Positions 1 through 8,145 of a stretch of DNA of 25,135 bases are shown one piece after another; the first letter of the stretch is position 1, and every line of letters begins with the position of its first letter. Location: contig JBOGWU010000035.1 in the NCBI GenBank assembly GCA_050693935.1, positions 1 to 25,135 on the forward strand. Reading direction: 5' to 3'. The stretch is from WHSV01 sp050693935. GTDB lineage: Bacteria; Actinomycetota; CADDZG01; WHSQ01. Both the position numbers and the translations under genes were made by a program. Below the pieces are notes generated by a model, which was not told the DNA's origin, made no database searches, and saw only the letters and a list, made by a program, of their open reading frames with translations.

Positions 1-2
1 GA

Positions 3-1601
3 TCAGGCGAGGCTCATCGCCTCGTCGCCGGCGGATGGCGTCGGGTCGGGCAGGCGCATCATCCGGAACGAGTTGAACAGCCCGAGGAGCCCGGCGAGGA
101 TCGGGACGAGCAGCGCCACCTGAAGCGCGAGTGGTCGTGCGTCCGTGTTGATGCGGACGACCTCGTCCTGGATCTCCGCCGGCTCGTCGGCGAGCCGCTC
201 TTCGAGCTGGGTGTTGCTCATGACCTCGGCGTCGTCCTCCAGCACCTTCGCGACCTGATGCTGGTCGGCGGGCGGCAACACGTCGCTCGCCTCGGCCATG
301 TTCGTGAAGGCGACGGAGAGCGTGGCGAGCATGATGGCGCCGGCGAAGGCCAGCCCGAACGACAGCCCGAACGAGCCCGCCGCCGAGTTGACGCCGGCAG
401 CCTCGCTCGCCCGCTCTTCGGAGATCGGGGACAGCGTGTAGTTGTTGAGCTGGGACACCAGCAGACCCAGCCCGCACCCCGCGATCATCAGCGGGACGAC
501 GAGCGCCCAGCCGGAGTCCGCCCGCGGCACGATCGGGAGCAGCAGCACCAGCCCTGCGGTGAGCAGCGTGAACCCGAGGCGGACGATGCTGCTGGGGCGC
601 CGCTCGCCGGCCTTCCTGCCCGCGATGAGCGCCGTGGCGAACATGGTGAGCGACAGGGGGGCGAGTGACAGGCCGGCCTCCATCGCGTTGTACTCGAGCA
701 CCATCTGCAGGTAGATCGGCAGCGCTATCATCGTGCCGCCCAGGGCGATCTGTTGGAGCATCTGCCCGGAAATCCCAAGCCTAAAGACCTTGGATGAGAA
801 TAGATCTGGGTCTATCAGCGTCAGCTTCCCTCGACCTTTGCGCCGCACGAGCCAGTAGACGAGTGCCGCCAGCGCGATCACGCCGATCGCCAGGAGCGCT
901 GCTACGGACTCGCCGCCTTCCTGCCACACCAGGATGCCCAGCACGAGGCCGCCCATGCCCAGCACGGAAAGAATCGCACCAACGGCGTCAAAGCCCCGAG
1001 GCCCTGTGTACGGCACGTCCTGGACGAGTTTGATGCCGGACAGCACGATCCCGATGATCAAGGCCTCGAGCAGAAACGCGACGCGCCAAGACAGATAGGT
1101 AGTGATGAAACCTCCGATCAGGGGTCCGACCGCAGCCGCGATCGCAGCACTCGCCCCGACCATCGCGTAGACCCTCATCTGAGCCGCTCCTTTGAAGTTG
1201 CCGTGTATGAGCGACTGCATTGCGGGCAGCAGAAGCGAAGCGCCCAACCCACCCACTACTGCCCAGAAGATGATGATCGCGGTCAGGCCCTGGGCGAACG
1301 TCATCGCAAGGGCACCGACGGCGTATCCGAGCAGACCCAAAATGTAGGCACGCTTGCGGCCGAAGAGATCGCCGATTTTGCTGCCTATCAGGATGAATGC
1401 GGCGGACACAAGCGCCTCGAGCGCGATCGCGGACTGGACTCCGCTGACGGTCGTGCCGATATCCTCAACCACAGACGCAATCGAAACGTTCATCAGCGAT
1501 GTATCGACGACGAGCACGAACATCGCCATCGCCAGCAGAAGGGCGAGGCGTGGATTGGCCGTTGCCTCCTTGGGAACGCCGGTACTCGCTGCCTCGGTCA
1601 A
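3..1601 (-). CDS. MFS drug exporter, DHA2-like (14-TM type)
   Basis: A proton-driven efflux permease of the cytoplasmic membrane; the substrate cannot be read from sequence. About 25 residues in, the first helix carries the motif DTSLMNVSIASV typical of DHA2 exporters, followed by the loop motif GDLFGRKR (MFS motif A). Many hydrophobic helices follow, then an acidic soluble stretch (about 60 residues, rich in E and D) before the last helix near the C-terminus. I place the start at a TTG giving 532 residues. The same frame is open further upstream to 1826, but that extension is arginine-rich, has no membrane character and would run into the end of the antiporter gene. The TTG has only a weak GGA upstream, so the start is uncertain. 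The gene is read in the same direction as the antiporter, with a 190-bp gap, and has no copy of the local palindrome before it. Confidence 0.85.
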   Translation of the reverse strand: MTEAASTGVPKEATANPRLALLLAMAMFVLVVDTSLMNVSIASVVEDIGTTVSGVQSAIALEALVSAAFILIGSKIGDLFGRKRAYILGLLGYAVGALAMTFAQGLTAIIIFWAVVGGLGASLLLPAMQSLIHGNFKGAAQMRVYAMVGASAAIAAAVGPLIGGFITTYLSWRVAFLLEALIIGIVLSGIKLVQDVPYTGPRGFDAVGAILSVLGMGGLVLGILVWQEGGESVAALLAIGVIALAALVYWLVRRKGRGKLTLIDPDLFSSKVFRLGISGQMLQQIALGGTMIALPIYLQMVLEYNAMEAGLSLAPLSLTMFATALIAGRKAGERRPSSIVRLGFTLLTAGLVLLLPIVPRADSGWALVVPLMIAGCGLGLLVSQLNNYTLSPISEERASEAAGVNSAAGSFGLSFGLAFAGAIMLATLSVAFTNMAEASDVLPPADQHQVAKVLEDDAEVMSNTQLEERLADEPAEIQDEVVRINTDARPLALQVALLVPILAGLLGLFNSFRMMRLPDPTPSAGDEAMSLA

Positions 1602-1791
1602 GTGAGACCCAAATTCCGCACCCGCCTCGGCGATGCCGGAACAAGCGCATCGTCGACCACGCCGGAGATCCGGCCGCACCTTGGACCACAACGGCCGCGC
1701 GTCCAATAGGCGCGCGATGACACGTGACCGGCGGACACTGTACACCGGGGCTCGCTGCACACGAGGGGAGATCGAGCCATGCGTAAGCCGA

Positions 1792-3075
1792 TCAGACTTC
1801 CGGACCCGAGCGATGCGAAAGACCACGACGTCTGACCCGGGGTTCCGGCGCGGCCGCCAGCTCGGGGGTGTCTTCCCCGGCCGCCTCGATCCGGCGGCCG
1901 TAGCTCGACGCCAATGGCCCCGCCGTCAGGCCGTGAAGAACGACCGAGAACAGGACCGTAAAGGTCACCGCGGCCGTGAGCGTCGCGGTCGACGGCTGCC
2001 CATGAAGCTCCTCCGCCGCAATCAGCAGGAAGACCACCGAGGCCAAGCCCCGGGGGCCGAACCAGCCCGCGAAAGCCAGCGTCTCGAAGTGCAGTCGCAT
2101 TCCCCAGAGCGCAACAGCGACGGGGATCATCCGAACAATCGTCAGGCTGACGAGCGCGTACACAATCGCGTTGCCATCGATCCCGTCGCGTATCAGAGGC
2201 CCTACGAGAAAAGCTCCGAAGAGCGTCCATACCAAGAAGCTTGCCACTAGGGCGAGGTTTTCGGTGAACTCCGTCTGCTCGGCAAAACGACCTCGGGTGG
2301 CTGCACCGAAGAGAATCCCGCCGACGAACGCCGCAACGAAGCCGTTCCCACCGATCGTCACGGCAGCCGAGTAGGAAAGCAACGCCAGCGAGAGGACCGC
2401 AATCTGCTCGGACAGAGGCGACATCCACGAACGGTTGCGTGAGGCCTTGACCGCGAGTCCGGCGGCGAAGCCAACCACTATGGCGACCACCATCGCGAGC
2501 CCCAGCTCCTTCAGGGCCTCTGAGGCCCAGTCGCCCGCTCCCACGGCCTCTTCGGCGGCAACTATCAGGAGGAACAGTGTGACGAAAGGCGTGGCGATAC
2601 CGTCGTTGAGTCCGCTCTCTACATTGAGCGCGCGACGAATGCGTACCGGAACCGCCCGATTGGTAACGACCGCCAATCCCAGGGCCGCATCAGTGGGTGC
2701 GAGGATCGCGGCTATCAAGGCCGCCATCGCCCAGCCCTCCGATCCGAATAGCAGCTTGGCCGCAAGCGTTCCGAGAACCAGCGTCAAGGGCAGGCCGACT
2801 AGGAGCAGGCGAGTCGGGAGAAGGGCATCACTGCGAACATCACGCAATCGAACCGTCGAGGCGTCGGCGAACAGCAGGATGGCGAGGGTGAGTTCCGCAA
2901 GGAGCTTCCCCGATTCACCGCCCAGCGCATCGGGGAGAGCGTCTGAGACCGCCGGCCCGACCAGGATGCCGACCGCAACGAAGACAAGCGGGGCCGAGAC
3001 AGAGACTCGGTCCAGTCGGGACGCGACGAGCGAATACAGGATGAAGGCAACCGCAACGACTGTCAGCCCGATCAT
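1792..3075 (-). CDS. Na+/H+ antiporter, CPA1 family (NhaP-like)
   Basis: A cation:proton antiporter of the inner membrane, expected to exchange Na+ or K+ for protons. The 427-residue protein has about 12 hydrophobic segments. It shows the family signatures APTDA (residues 126-130) and ESGLNDG (153-159), which hold the acidic ion-binding residues. The short hydrophilic C-terminal tail (about 35 residues) lacks a TrkA-C or cNMP domain. The ATG start has no clear Shine-Dalgarno sequence. About 97 bp upstream lies a composite palindrome (3155-3183), so this gene probably belongs to the regulon described here. The family call is firm; ion preference is not known. Confidence 0.9.
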   Translation of the reverse strand: MIGLTVVAVAFILYSLVASRLDRVSVSAPLVFVAVGILVGPAVSDALPDALGGESGKLLAELTLAILLFADASTVRLRDVRSDALLPTRLLLVGLPLTLVLGTLAAKLLFGSEGWAMAALIAAILAPTDAALGLAVVTNRAVPVRIRRALNVESGLNDGIATPFVTLFLLIVAAEEAVGAGDWASEALKELGLAMVVAIVVGFAAGLAVKASRNRSWMSPLSEQIAVLSLALLSYSAAVTIGGNGFVAAFVGGILFGAATRGRFAEQTEFTENLALVASFLVWTLFGAFLVGPLIRDGIDGNAIVYALVSLTIVRMIPVAVALWGMRLHFETLAFAGWFGPRGLASVVFLLIAAEELHGQPSTATLTAAVTFTVLFSVVLHGLTAGPLASSYGRRIEAAGEDTPELAAAPEPRVRRRGLSHRSGPEV

Positions 3076-3128
3076 GGTCTGTCATGCAAGGAGCCGGGGG
3101 AATCTTTCGTCTGCGTCACAGCTACCAA

Positions 3129-3833
3129 TCAATGCATGGTCAGAACGGACGACCCCACCCCCGGCTCGACTTCACCCGGGTGATTGACTCGACAGCACCC
3201 ACGGCTCAAGCAATGAGCAGGATGAAGATGACGCAGACGATGATGTTTTACGAGCCAGCTGCGGGTGTTCATCCAGTCCCGGACCCCTGGCATCGCTCGA
3301 GCTGCGCGCCGCCGAAACAGGATGTAGCCAAGTATCGGCAGTGCCGCGATGAGGATCGTGGTTTCGATGAAAGGGAGCGCATCGACGAAGGAGCCTCCCC
3401 GGTGCTCGAGGTTGACTCCCACCGTGAGCATCACGAGGATGTCTGAGGGCATCAAAACGATTACCAGGATTCCGGTCTTGAGCGCCCTTTTCCAGTCCGC
3501 GCTAACCAGCTTCCCAAGCCACGGCGGCGGTTCCGCGGTCTCTCGGCCACGCCAGTTCTTCACGGCACCCAGGATCAAGAGGCCCACGAGCACGAATTGG
3601 ATGAGGTTGCCCGTAGAGCCTCGGCTGTCGGGAGCACCGAGCGAGGTCGCGTTTCCCAGGAGACCGGCCACCCAGACCGCGAGAGCTACCCCGACAGCCG
3701 TTGCAATCGCCACCCCAACGAGGAACGCCATTGAGGTCGGCACGGGCTTCTCGGTCGTGACGAAGATGACTGCCGACATGATCTGAGGCCCCGCCATCAT
3801 CGTGACGGCGAGCGGAAGAATGTCCGTTTCCAT
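3129..3833 (-). CDS. GAP-family membrane protein (SfLAP/Sap-like), frameshifted at the 3' end
   Basis: Related to the actinobacterial GAP / sulfolipid-addressing family, small inner-membrane proteins of about 200-230 residues with six helices, some of which help move glycolipids to the mycobacterial cell surface. The N-terminus (TDILPLAVTMMAGPQIMSAVIF) and the central helices fit. As sequenced, the last helix is replaced by a His/Arg-rich tail that runs on to 3129. Removing one A from the A4 run (T4 on the plus strand, 3246-3249) restores the ending VNIIVCVIFILLIA and a stop at 3206-3208, giving 208 residues. The start is well supported by a GAGGAAAGGA Shine-Dalgarno sequence. It begins 33 bp after the end of the upstream regulator gene, so the two are probably co-transcribed. 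Substrate unknown. Confidence 0.8.
   Translation of the reverse strand: METDILPLAVTMMAGPQIMSAVIFVTTEKPVPTSMAFLVGVAIATAVGVALAVWVAGLLGNATSLGAPDSRGSTGNLIQFVLVGLLILGAVKNWRGRETAEPPPWLGKLVSADWKRALKTGILVIVLMPSDILVMLTVGVNLEHRGGSFVDALPFIETTILIAALPILGYILFRRRAARAMPGVRDWMNTRSWLVKHHRLRHLHPAHCLSRGCCRVNHPGEVEPGVGSSVLTMH
3155..3183. promoter_or_regulatory. Composite operator A (before the antiporter)
   Basis: Exact palindrome TCACCCGGGTGA at 3172-3183, with an imperfect half-site CCACCC at 3155-3160, 17 bp to its left. No matching half-site lies at 17 bp on the right. It is in the gap between the GAP-family gene and the antiporter, about 97 bp before the antiporter ATG, and the half-site is on the gene-proximal side. 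Confidence 0.7.
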
Positions 3834-3866
3834 GTGGCCGTCCTTTCCTCACGGTTCGGGGATCGC

Positions 3867-6218
3867 TCAGATGAGTTCCAACTCGCGCGCCTTTTCAACC
3901 GCGCCCACGCGGGACGTGACGTTCATCTTGCGATAGATCGCCCGTACATGGCTCTTCACGGTGTTCAGTGAAACGAAAAGCTCCCGCGCGATCTCTCGGT
4001 GTGTGAGTTGGCTCGGCATCAGCCGAAGGACCCCAAGCTCGCGGTCGGTCAAGGTTTCGCCGAAGATGGCCGGCCGCTGCGACGACCGCCCCAGGCTCCG
4101 CTCCAGCCTCTGAAGCTGCTCTGGGAGCATTCCAGCGTCCGGATTGGACAATAGGATTGCTCGCGCATCTCGCAACAGTTCACGAGCCCCGTCTTGATCC
4201 CCCAACGAAAATCGTACCGGAGCTAGCTCAAGCATCATCTGCATAGTCACCCAAGGTGACAATCGCGGCAGCCGGCTCCGAATCTCGAAAGACGTCTCCA
4301 ACAGGTCTCGCGCTTCATGAAGGTCTCCATCATCAGCCGAGACGCGACCCCTCGCAAGGTAGACGAGGGACGACTGCGGGAGCTCGGAGAGACCATGTTG
4401 CTCCATCATCTGATGGGCTTCTTCCGTCAGCTCCTTTGCACGCTTCTTGTCTCCCATGTCGGCGCTCACGAGCGCCAGCTCGCAGCGTGCAACCATCTCG
4501 AGCACCGGCTGGTTCAAGTGATTAGGCGCAATTGCTTCCGCTAGGGTCGCCTGCGCAGTCTCCAGATCGCCACTAAGGAACGAGTGGCACCCCAATGCAG
4601 CCAGCGCAACCGAGCGCCAGTATCCTGGATCCGGCTCGAGCTCCAACGCGCGCCGGGCATCGTCGATGGCAACTGAGACGCCCTCCAGGCCAAACATCGC
4701 AGTGATGAGCGCCATGCCTGAATCGAGTGACCGCGCGCCATCGGGCAAGGGCCCGTCTACAGAGCCCATCCTGGCGCTGGCCAACCACCTTTCCGCGTCT
4801 TCGACATCACCAACGAGGGCGGAACACCAGGCAGCCGTCAATGAGAGAACCGGATCGGCGGCTATCTCCGCCTCGCCTGCGGCGGAGAGCCACGAGCGAA
4901 CGGTTTCGAGTCGGCCCGCGTTCAAGTACGGATACCAGTTGGCGGAGATCAACTCTCTCGTGGCGTCCCGGTCTCCTGCTTCGACTGAGTGGTGCACGGC
5001 CTGGGAAACTAGTTTCGTCCGTCGGAACCAGTCAGAGGCCCGCCGGTGAAGTTCCGGCACCAGGGCCCCATGCGTTCGATACAACTCGCTCCTGAGCAGA
5101 TCACCGAAGAGTTGATGGTATCGATACCATTCACGATGCTCGTCGAGTGGCACGACCAATAGATTTGAACGTTCGAGGTAATCGATAATCGCCGCGGACT
5201 CATTGGATCCGAGGATTTCGTCACATAGCGGAGCGCTAAACCGAGACAAGATTGAAGTTCTAAGCAAGAATTGGCGCACGTTTTCGGGCAAGCGACTTAC
5301 GATCTCAGTCGTCAGGTAATCTTCGACATGTCGATCGCCGCCGGTGAAGTCTCTTATCATGTTGTCCGGGTCAGAATGATCGCGAAGCGACAGCGCCGCC
5401 AAATACAAACCTGCGGGCCAGCCCTCAGTTTGATCCGCGAGCCGGCGAACCTGCTCGTCCGTCAACTTGCGTCCCAGCACGCGGGACAGCAGCGCATCCG
5501 CCTCACCGTAAGAGAACCGAAGCTCGGCGGCGCGAAGCTCGTCCATGCTTCCTCCAACGCGTCGGCGCCCAACACGGAGGGGCGGATCGGCGCGACTAGA
5601 GACGACGACCTGCGTTGTTGCGGGAAGATTATCGAGCAGAAGGATCGTCAATTCGTGGCAGTGGACATTCTTGATGTGATGGTAGTCGTCCAGGACGAGG
5701 ACGATGCGGCTAGACGATTCGCCTAGGTCACTAAGCAAACGGGGAAGAAAGACATGCTGCAGCGATTCCTTTGATGCCGGAACCGAATCTGCCCAGTCGC
5801 CTACAGCAGGTTCGACTCTGCGGAGTGCCTCGATGACGTAGCTCCAGAAGTGGTTCGGGTCGTTGTCCAGCCGGTCCAGGGTCACCCATGCGAAAGGCCG
5901 CGGATCGACTGCCTTCCACTGTGATACCAGGGTCGTTTTGCCGTACCCGACGGGGGCATCGATCAGGATGATCGACTTGTCCGCCGAAGCTACGAGGCCG
6001 TCGACGAGATCCTTACGGGCAACCCACTCGCGGCGCATCGGGGGCGCGTGGAGTTTGCTTTCGAGGAACACAACTCCTTGGGACTCCGGCGCTCGACTCC
6101 GATGGCGATTGACCTGTGGAATGGTCTGGCTCAAGTGCTCCTCGATTCTCAAGAGAAATCGTCCAGTCCACCTGCCATCCCCGCAATACGTCAGTGTCGC
6201 TTGGTTTTTCAGCCGCAA
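3867..6218 (-). CDS. MalT-like LuxR-family regulator with ATPase domain (LAL type), copy 1
   Basis: A large ATP-dependent transcription activator of the STAND/LAL class. The 783-residue protein has, in order: Walker A (APVGYGKT, about 88-95), Walker B (IVLVLDDYH, about 172-180), a winged-helix and sensor region, a helical repeat region like the MalT sugar-sensing domain (about 380-700), and a C-terminal LuxR helix-turn-helix (LTDRELGVLRL through NTVKSHVRAIYRKM, about 722-783). The start is unsettled: the longest frame begins with a TTG at 6218 that has no visible Shine-Dalgarno sequence, while a TTG at 6134 has GAGGAG unusually close to it. It is clearly a paralogue of the regulator at 8146-10440. 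No good copy of the local palindrome lies upstream, so it may be controlled differently from copy 2. The signal it senses is unknown. Confidence 0.9.
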   Translation of the reverse strand: MRLKNQATLTYCGDGRWTGRFLLRIEEHLSQTIPQVNRHRSRAPESQGVVFLESKLHAPPMRREWVARKDLVDGLVASADKSIILIDAPVGYGKTTLVSQWKAVDPRPFAWVTLDRLDNDPNHFWSYVIEALRRVEPAVGDWADSVPASKESLQHVFLPRLLSDLGESSSRIVLVLDDYHHIKNVHCHELTILLLDNLPATTQVVVSSRADPPLRVGRRRVGGSMDELRAAELRFSYGEADALLSRVLGRKLTDEQVRRLADQTEGWPAGLYLAALSLRDHSDPDNMIRDFTGGDRHVEDYLTTEIVSRLPENVRQFLLRTSILSRFSAPLCDEILGSNESAAIIDYLERSNLLVVPLDEHREWYRYHQLFGDLLRSELYRTHGALVPELHRRASDWFRRTKLVSQAVHHSVEAGDRDATRELISANWYPYLNAGRLETVRSWLSAAGEAEIAADPVLSLTAAWCSALVGDVEDAERWLASARMGSVDGPLPDGARSLDSGMALITAMFGLEGVSVAIDDARRALELEPDPGYWRSVALAALGCHSFLSGDLETAQATLAEAIAPNHLNQPVLEMVARCELALVSADMGDKKRAKELTEEAHQMMEQHGLSELPQSSLVYLARGRVSADDGDLHEARDLLETSFEIRSRLPRLSPWVTMQMMLELAPVRFSLGDQDGARELLRDARAILLSNPDAGMLPEQLQRLERSLGRSSQRPAIFGETLTDRELGVLRLMPSQLTHREIARELFVSLNTVKSHVRAIYRKMNVTSRVGAVEKARELELI

Positions 6219-6408
6219 CGCTCTGACAAATCAAGCATCGTTCCCAACTGTCAACAAGTACTCTCTGCGATCTATGCCCACCTCATCCGGTGAATTCTCG
6301 ATGAACCGAGTGCTCGCGTTCCAATTGTTGGAGAAGAACTGCCGCGAACGTGACAACCTGGGCATCGTGTCCGCGCAAAAGTCGTCCCGGACAAGTCAGC
6401 CGAGATGG

Positions 6409-6942
6409 TTACTCCGAAACGCGCGGCCCCATCCGATCCGGAGCAACAGGCGAAGGCGCAATAACAGACTGATTGTGCGCGAGGTGACTCTCCCAGTCGT
6501 AGATCACCGCGGTGTTAAGGAGTAGATCCTGCACGGACGCCTGCCGCCTGCTGAAGGCGGTCCAGAGGAAACCCAAAGGGAAAAGCACGCAAGCCGCGGC
6601 CCGCGCGATCGACCTGCCCAAACCGACGCTCGTTCCGCCCACGTCGACAACACGTAGACCGACAACCTGCTTCCCCGGAGTTCGACCGCTGATCCACCAA
6701 CCAAGTGCCAGGTACGCCGCGGTCACGCCGGTGGACAGACCGGTGGTCAATAAGAGATGGGGCTTGGGGAGCTTGAAGGCTTGGGGATCGAAGAAGAATG
6801 TGAGGCCGGCTACGGTTAGATAGGCAGCGGAAATCAACACTACGATCGCGATCGCATCGATTCCGTTTGCGACGAGACGAGACACGAGTCCTGCCCGGGC
6901 CCCCTGAAGGCTTGCGGCTCGCAAGCCTGAGGGCTCTTTCAC
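6409..6942 (-). CDS. RDD-family membrane protein
   Basis: A 177-residue membrane protein of the RDD family, whose members are small multi-helix inner-membrane proteins, some linked to ion or osmotic stress. Visible marks are SRLVANGIDAI in the first helix (the Arg and Asp that name the family), the loop GRTPGKQVVGLRVVD (about 86-100) and a later SRRQASVQDLLLNTAVIYD close to the usual RDD ending. It starts with GTG, overlapping the stop of the upstream repeat-protein gene as GTGA, so translation is probably coupled. It is the last of a three-gene set with the DUF7144 and repeat proteins. Transported substrate, if any, is unknown. Confidence 0.87.
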   Translation of the reverse strand: MKEPSGLRAASLQGARAGLVSRLVANGIDAIAIVVLISAAYLTVAGLTFFFDPQAFKLPKPHLLLTTGLSTGVTAAYLALGWWISGRTPGKQVVGLRVVDVGGTSVGLGRSIARAAACVLFPLGFLWTAFSRRQASVQDLLLNTAVIYDWESHLAHNQSVIAPSPVAPDRMGPRVSE

Positions 6943-7505
6943 GACGGCGACGCCTCATATCCGTTGGTGCGATTCAGAACCCTGTCGACCAGCCGGGAGA
7001 GAGAGCGGTCCGCGTCCATTCCTCGGAGCCGAAGGCCCTCGACGGTCTCTGTCCCCATCGTCCCCGACGACTCCCGGATGATCTCAGGCAGGTCGAGCTG
7101 TCGAACGACGTCGCGCGCGACGCCGATGACATCGGTGCGCTCGATGACCCCGTCGATGTCCACGCGTTCCTCGATGATCCTGTTTACATCCACTCGCTCG
7201 ATGACCAACTGGGTCAGATCGATCCTGTCCAACACGATCCCAACCACAGACGCGATGGCTCGATCAGACCTCTCGAGCAGGACACGTCGGTCCTCCTCCC
7301 AGGCCGCGTTGAGGTGGTCGATTCGAGGGCGCAACGGAGTCGACATTACCGCTCTAGCTGCCACACGCCCCGCGAATCCGGCACCTCTGCCGGCGGCTTG
7401 CAATCCCACTCTCACCGCCTCTGCACCAAGCGCCAGCAGCGCGCTGTACAGAATCTCCGGCTCGGTGGGGTCTCGATCGTCTCCGGCGAGAGACTGCGTC
7501 CCCAT
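6939..7505 (-). CDS. Conserved protein with 10-residue R-[IVT]-D repeats, partner of RDD protein
   Basis: A 188-residue protein with no named domain that I recognise. Residues about 94-144 form at least four consecutive repeats of about 10 residues with the pattern R-[IVT]-D-[LVI]-x-x-[LIV]-[IV]-E, ending in LDLPEIIRESSG. This looks like a short solenoid or an amphipathic stack. The N-terminal third (EILYSALLALGAEAVRVGLQ) is mildly hydrophobic and helical. I recall similar proteins next to RDD genes in other actinobacteria, but no function. The ATG is preceded by GAGGGG at short distance. The stop codon overlaps the GTG of the RDD gene, and the gene lies 39 bp after the DUF7144 gene, so all three are probably one transcript. 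Confidence 0.75.
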   Translation of the reverse strand: MGTQSLAGDDRDPTEPEILYSALLALGAEAVRVGLQAAGRGAGFAGRVAARAVMSTPLRPRIDHLNAAWEEDRRVLLERSDRAIASVVGIVLDRIDLTQLVIERVDVNRIIEERVDIDGVIERTDVIGVARDVVRQLDLPEIIRESSGTMGTETVEGLRLRGMDADRSLSRLVDRVLNRTNGYEASPS

Positions 7506-7544
7506 TACCCCTCGGAGCTGTCCGTCGCGGGAACTGCCGCCTCC

Positions 7545-7958
7545 CTACCGAGATGCAGAGATGTCGCGGCCATGCGCGGTCAGAGCCCAGATAACGGCAA
7601 CATCCAGGGCGATGATGACGATCGACCAAACCGGGTAATACGGGATGAATCCGAAGTTCGCGATCGCGCTGACAACCGCCATTGTGACCCCCACCGTTCG
7701 CGCCCAGACGGCACCGTTGAACAGCCCTACCGCGGCGAAGATAACGATTACGCCCGCGATCAGGTGGATCCAACCCCATGCGGTCGCGTCGAATTCAAAC
7801 GCGTAGTTTCGGGTGACGACAAAGAACTCGTTCTCTAGGATTCCGGCAAACCCGGCAATCGCGTGGAACGTCCCCACCATCAGCATCACGAGGGCGGCAA
7901 AATAGGTGAAGCCAATGGCCCAACCACTCGTCGAACGAGTCTCCTGTGTCGATGCCAT
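7545..7958 (-). CDS. DUF7144-family membrane protein
   Basis: A 137-residue protein with four hydrophobic helices, matching the actinobacterial DUF7144 family as I remember it: GWAIGFTYFAALVMLMVGTFHAI near the start, FEFDATAWGWIHLIAG in the middle, then AVWARTVGV and IPYYPVWSIVIIALDVAVIWALTAHG at the end. Function unknown. I chose the ATG at 7958 (MASTQETR) over an upstream in-frame ATG at 8027 because it has a strong Shine-Dalgarno sequence, AGGGAGGG, at proper distance, and the longer version adds a hydrophilic non-family sequence that overlaps operator B. It is the first gene of a set with the repeat protein and the RDD protein. Operator B lies 66 bp upstream. Confidence 0.85.
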   Translation of the reverse strand: MASTQETRSTSGWAIGFTYFAALVMLMVGTFHAIAGFAGILENEFFVVTRNYAFEFDATAWGWIHLIAGVIVIFAAVGLFNGAVWARTVGVTMAVVSAIANFGFIPYYPVWSIVIIALDVAVIWALTAHGRDISASR

Positions 7959-8023
7959 GAAACCCTCCCTTTCCCTCGCATACGTCTTGGTACTGGTTCT
8001 AGCGGGCGAGCAGGCGAGAGCCA

Positions 8024-8069
8024 TCACCCACGGCCATCAATCACCCGGGTGAGTCGGTTGGCCGGGTGA
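8024..8069. promoter_or_regulatory. Composite operator B (perfect half-sites on both sides), divergent promoter region
   Basis: The best copy of the motif. The exact palindrome TCACCCGGGTGA at 8041-8052 has TCACCC at 8024-8029 and GGGTGA at 8064-8069, each exactly 17 bp from the matching arm, so the whole 46-bp element is symmetrical in its half-sites. It lies between the leftward DUF7144 set and the rightward second MalT-like regulator, so that regulator may control itself. Confidence 0.8.
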
Positions 8070-8145
8070 CGACCGTCGGCTCGCCCGACGCCATCGTTTT
8101 TACGGACCGCTCCCGATGGAGATCGCTAAGCGCTTAGGGAGAGCG

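Noticed and set aside
258..668. Long plus-strand open frame opposite the MFS gene (136 codons), and similar ones opposite other genes
   Set aside because: Low-complexity Arg/Gly/Pro-rich translations typical of antisense frames in high-GC genes; no Shine-Dalgarno sequence or domain.
1602..1826. Open frame extending the MFS exporter upstream to 1826
   Set aside because: The extension is Arg-rich and has no family character, and it overlaps the end of the antiporter gene.
6281..6293. Palindrome-like TCATCCGGTGA before the first MalT-like regulator
   Set aside because: One base shorter than the common motif, with a changed arm and no half-sites at 17 bp; too weak to count as a seventh operator.
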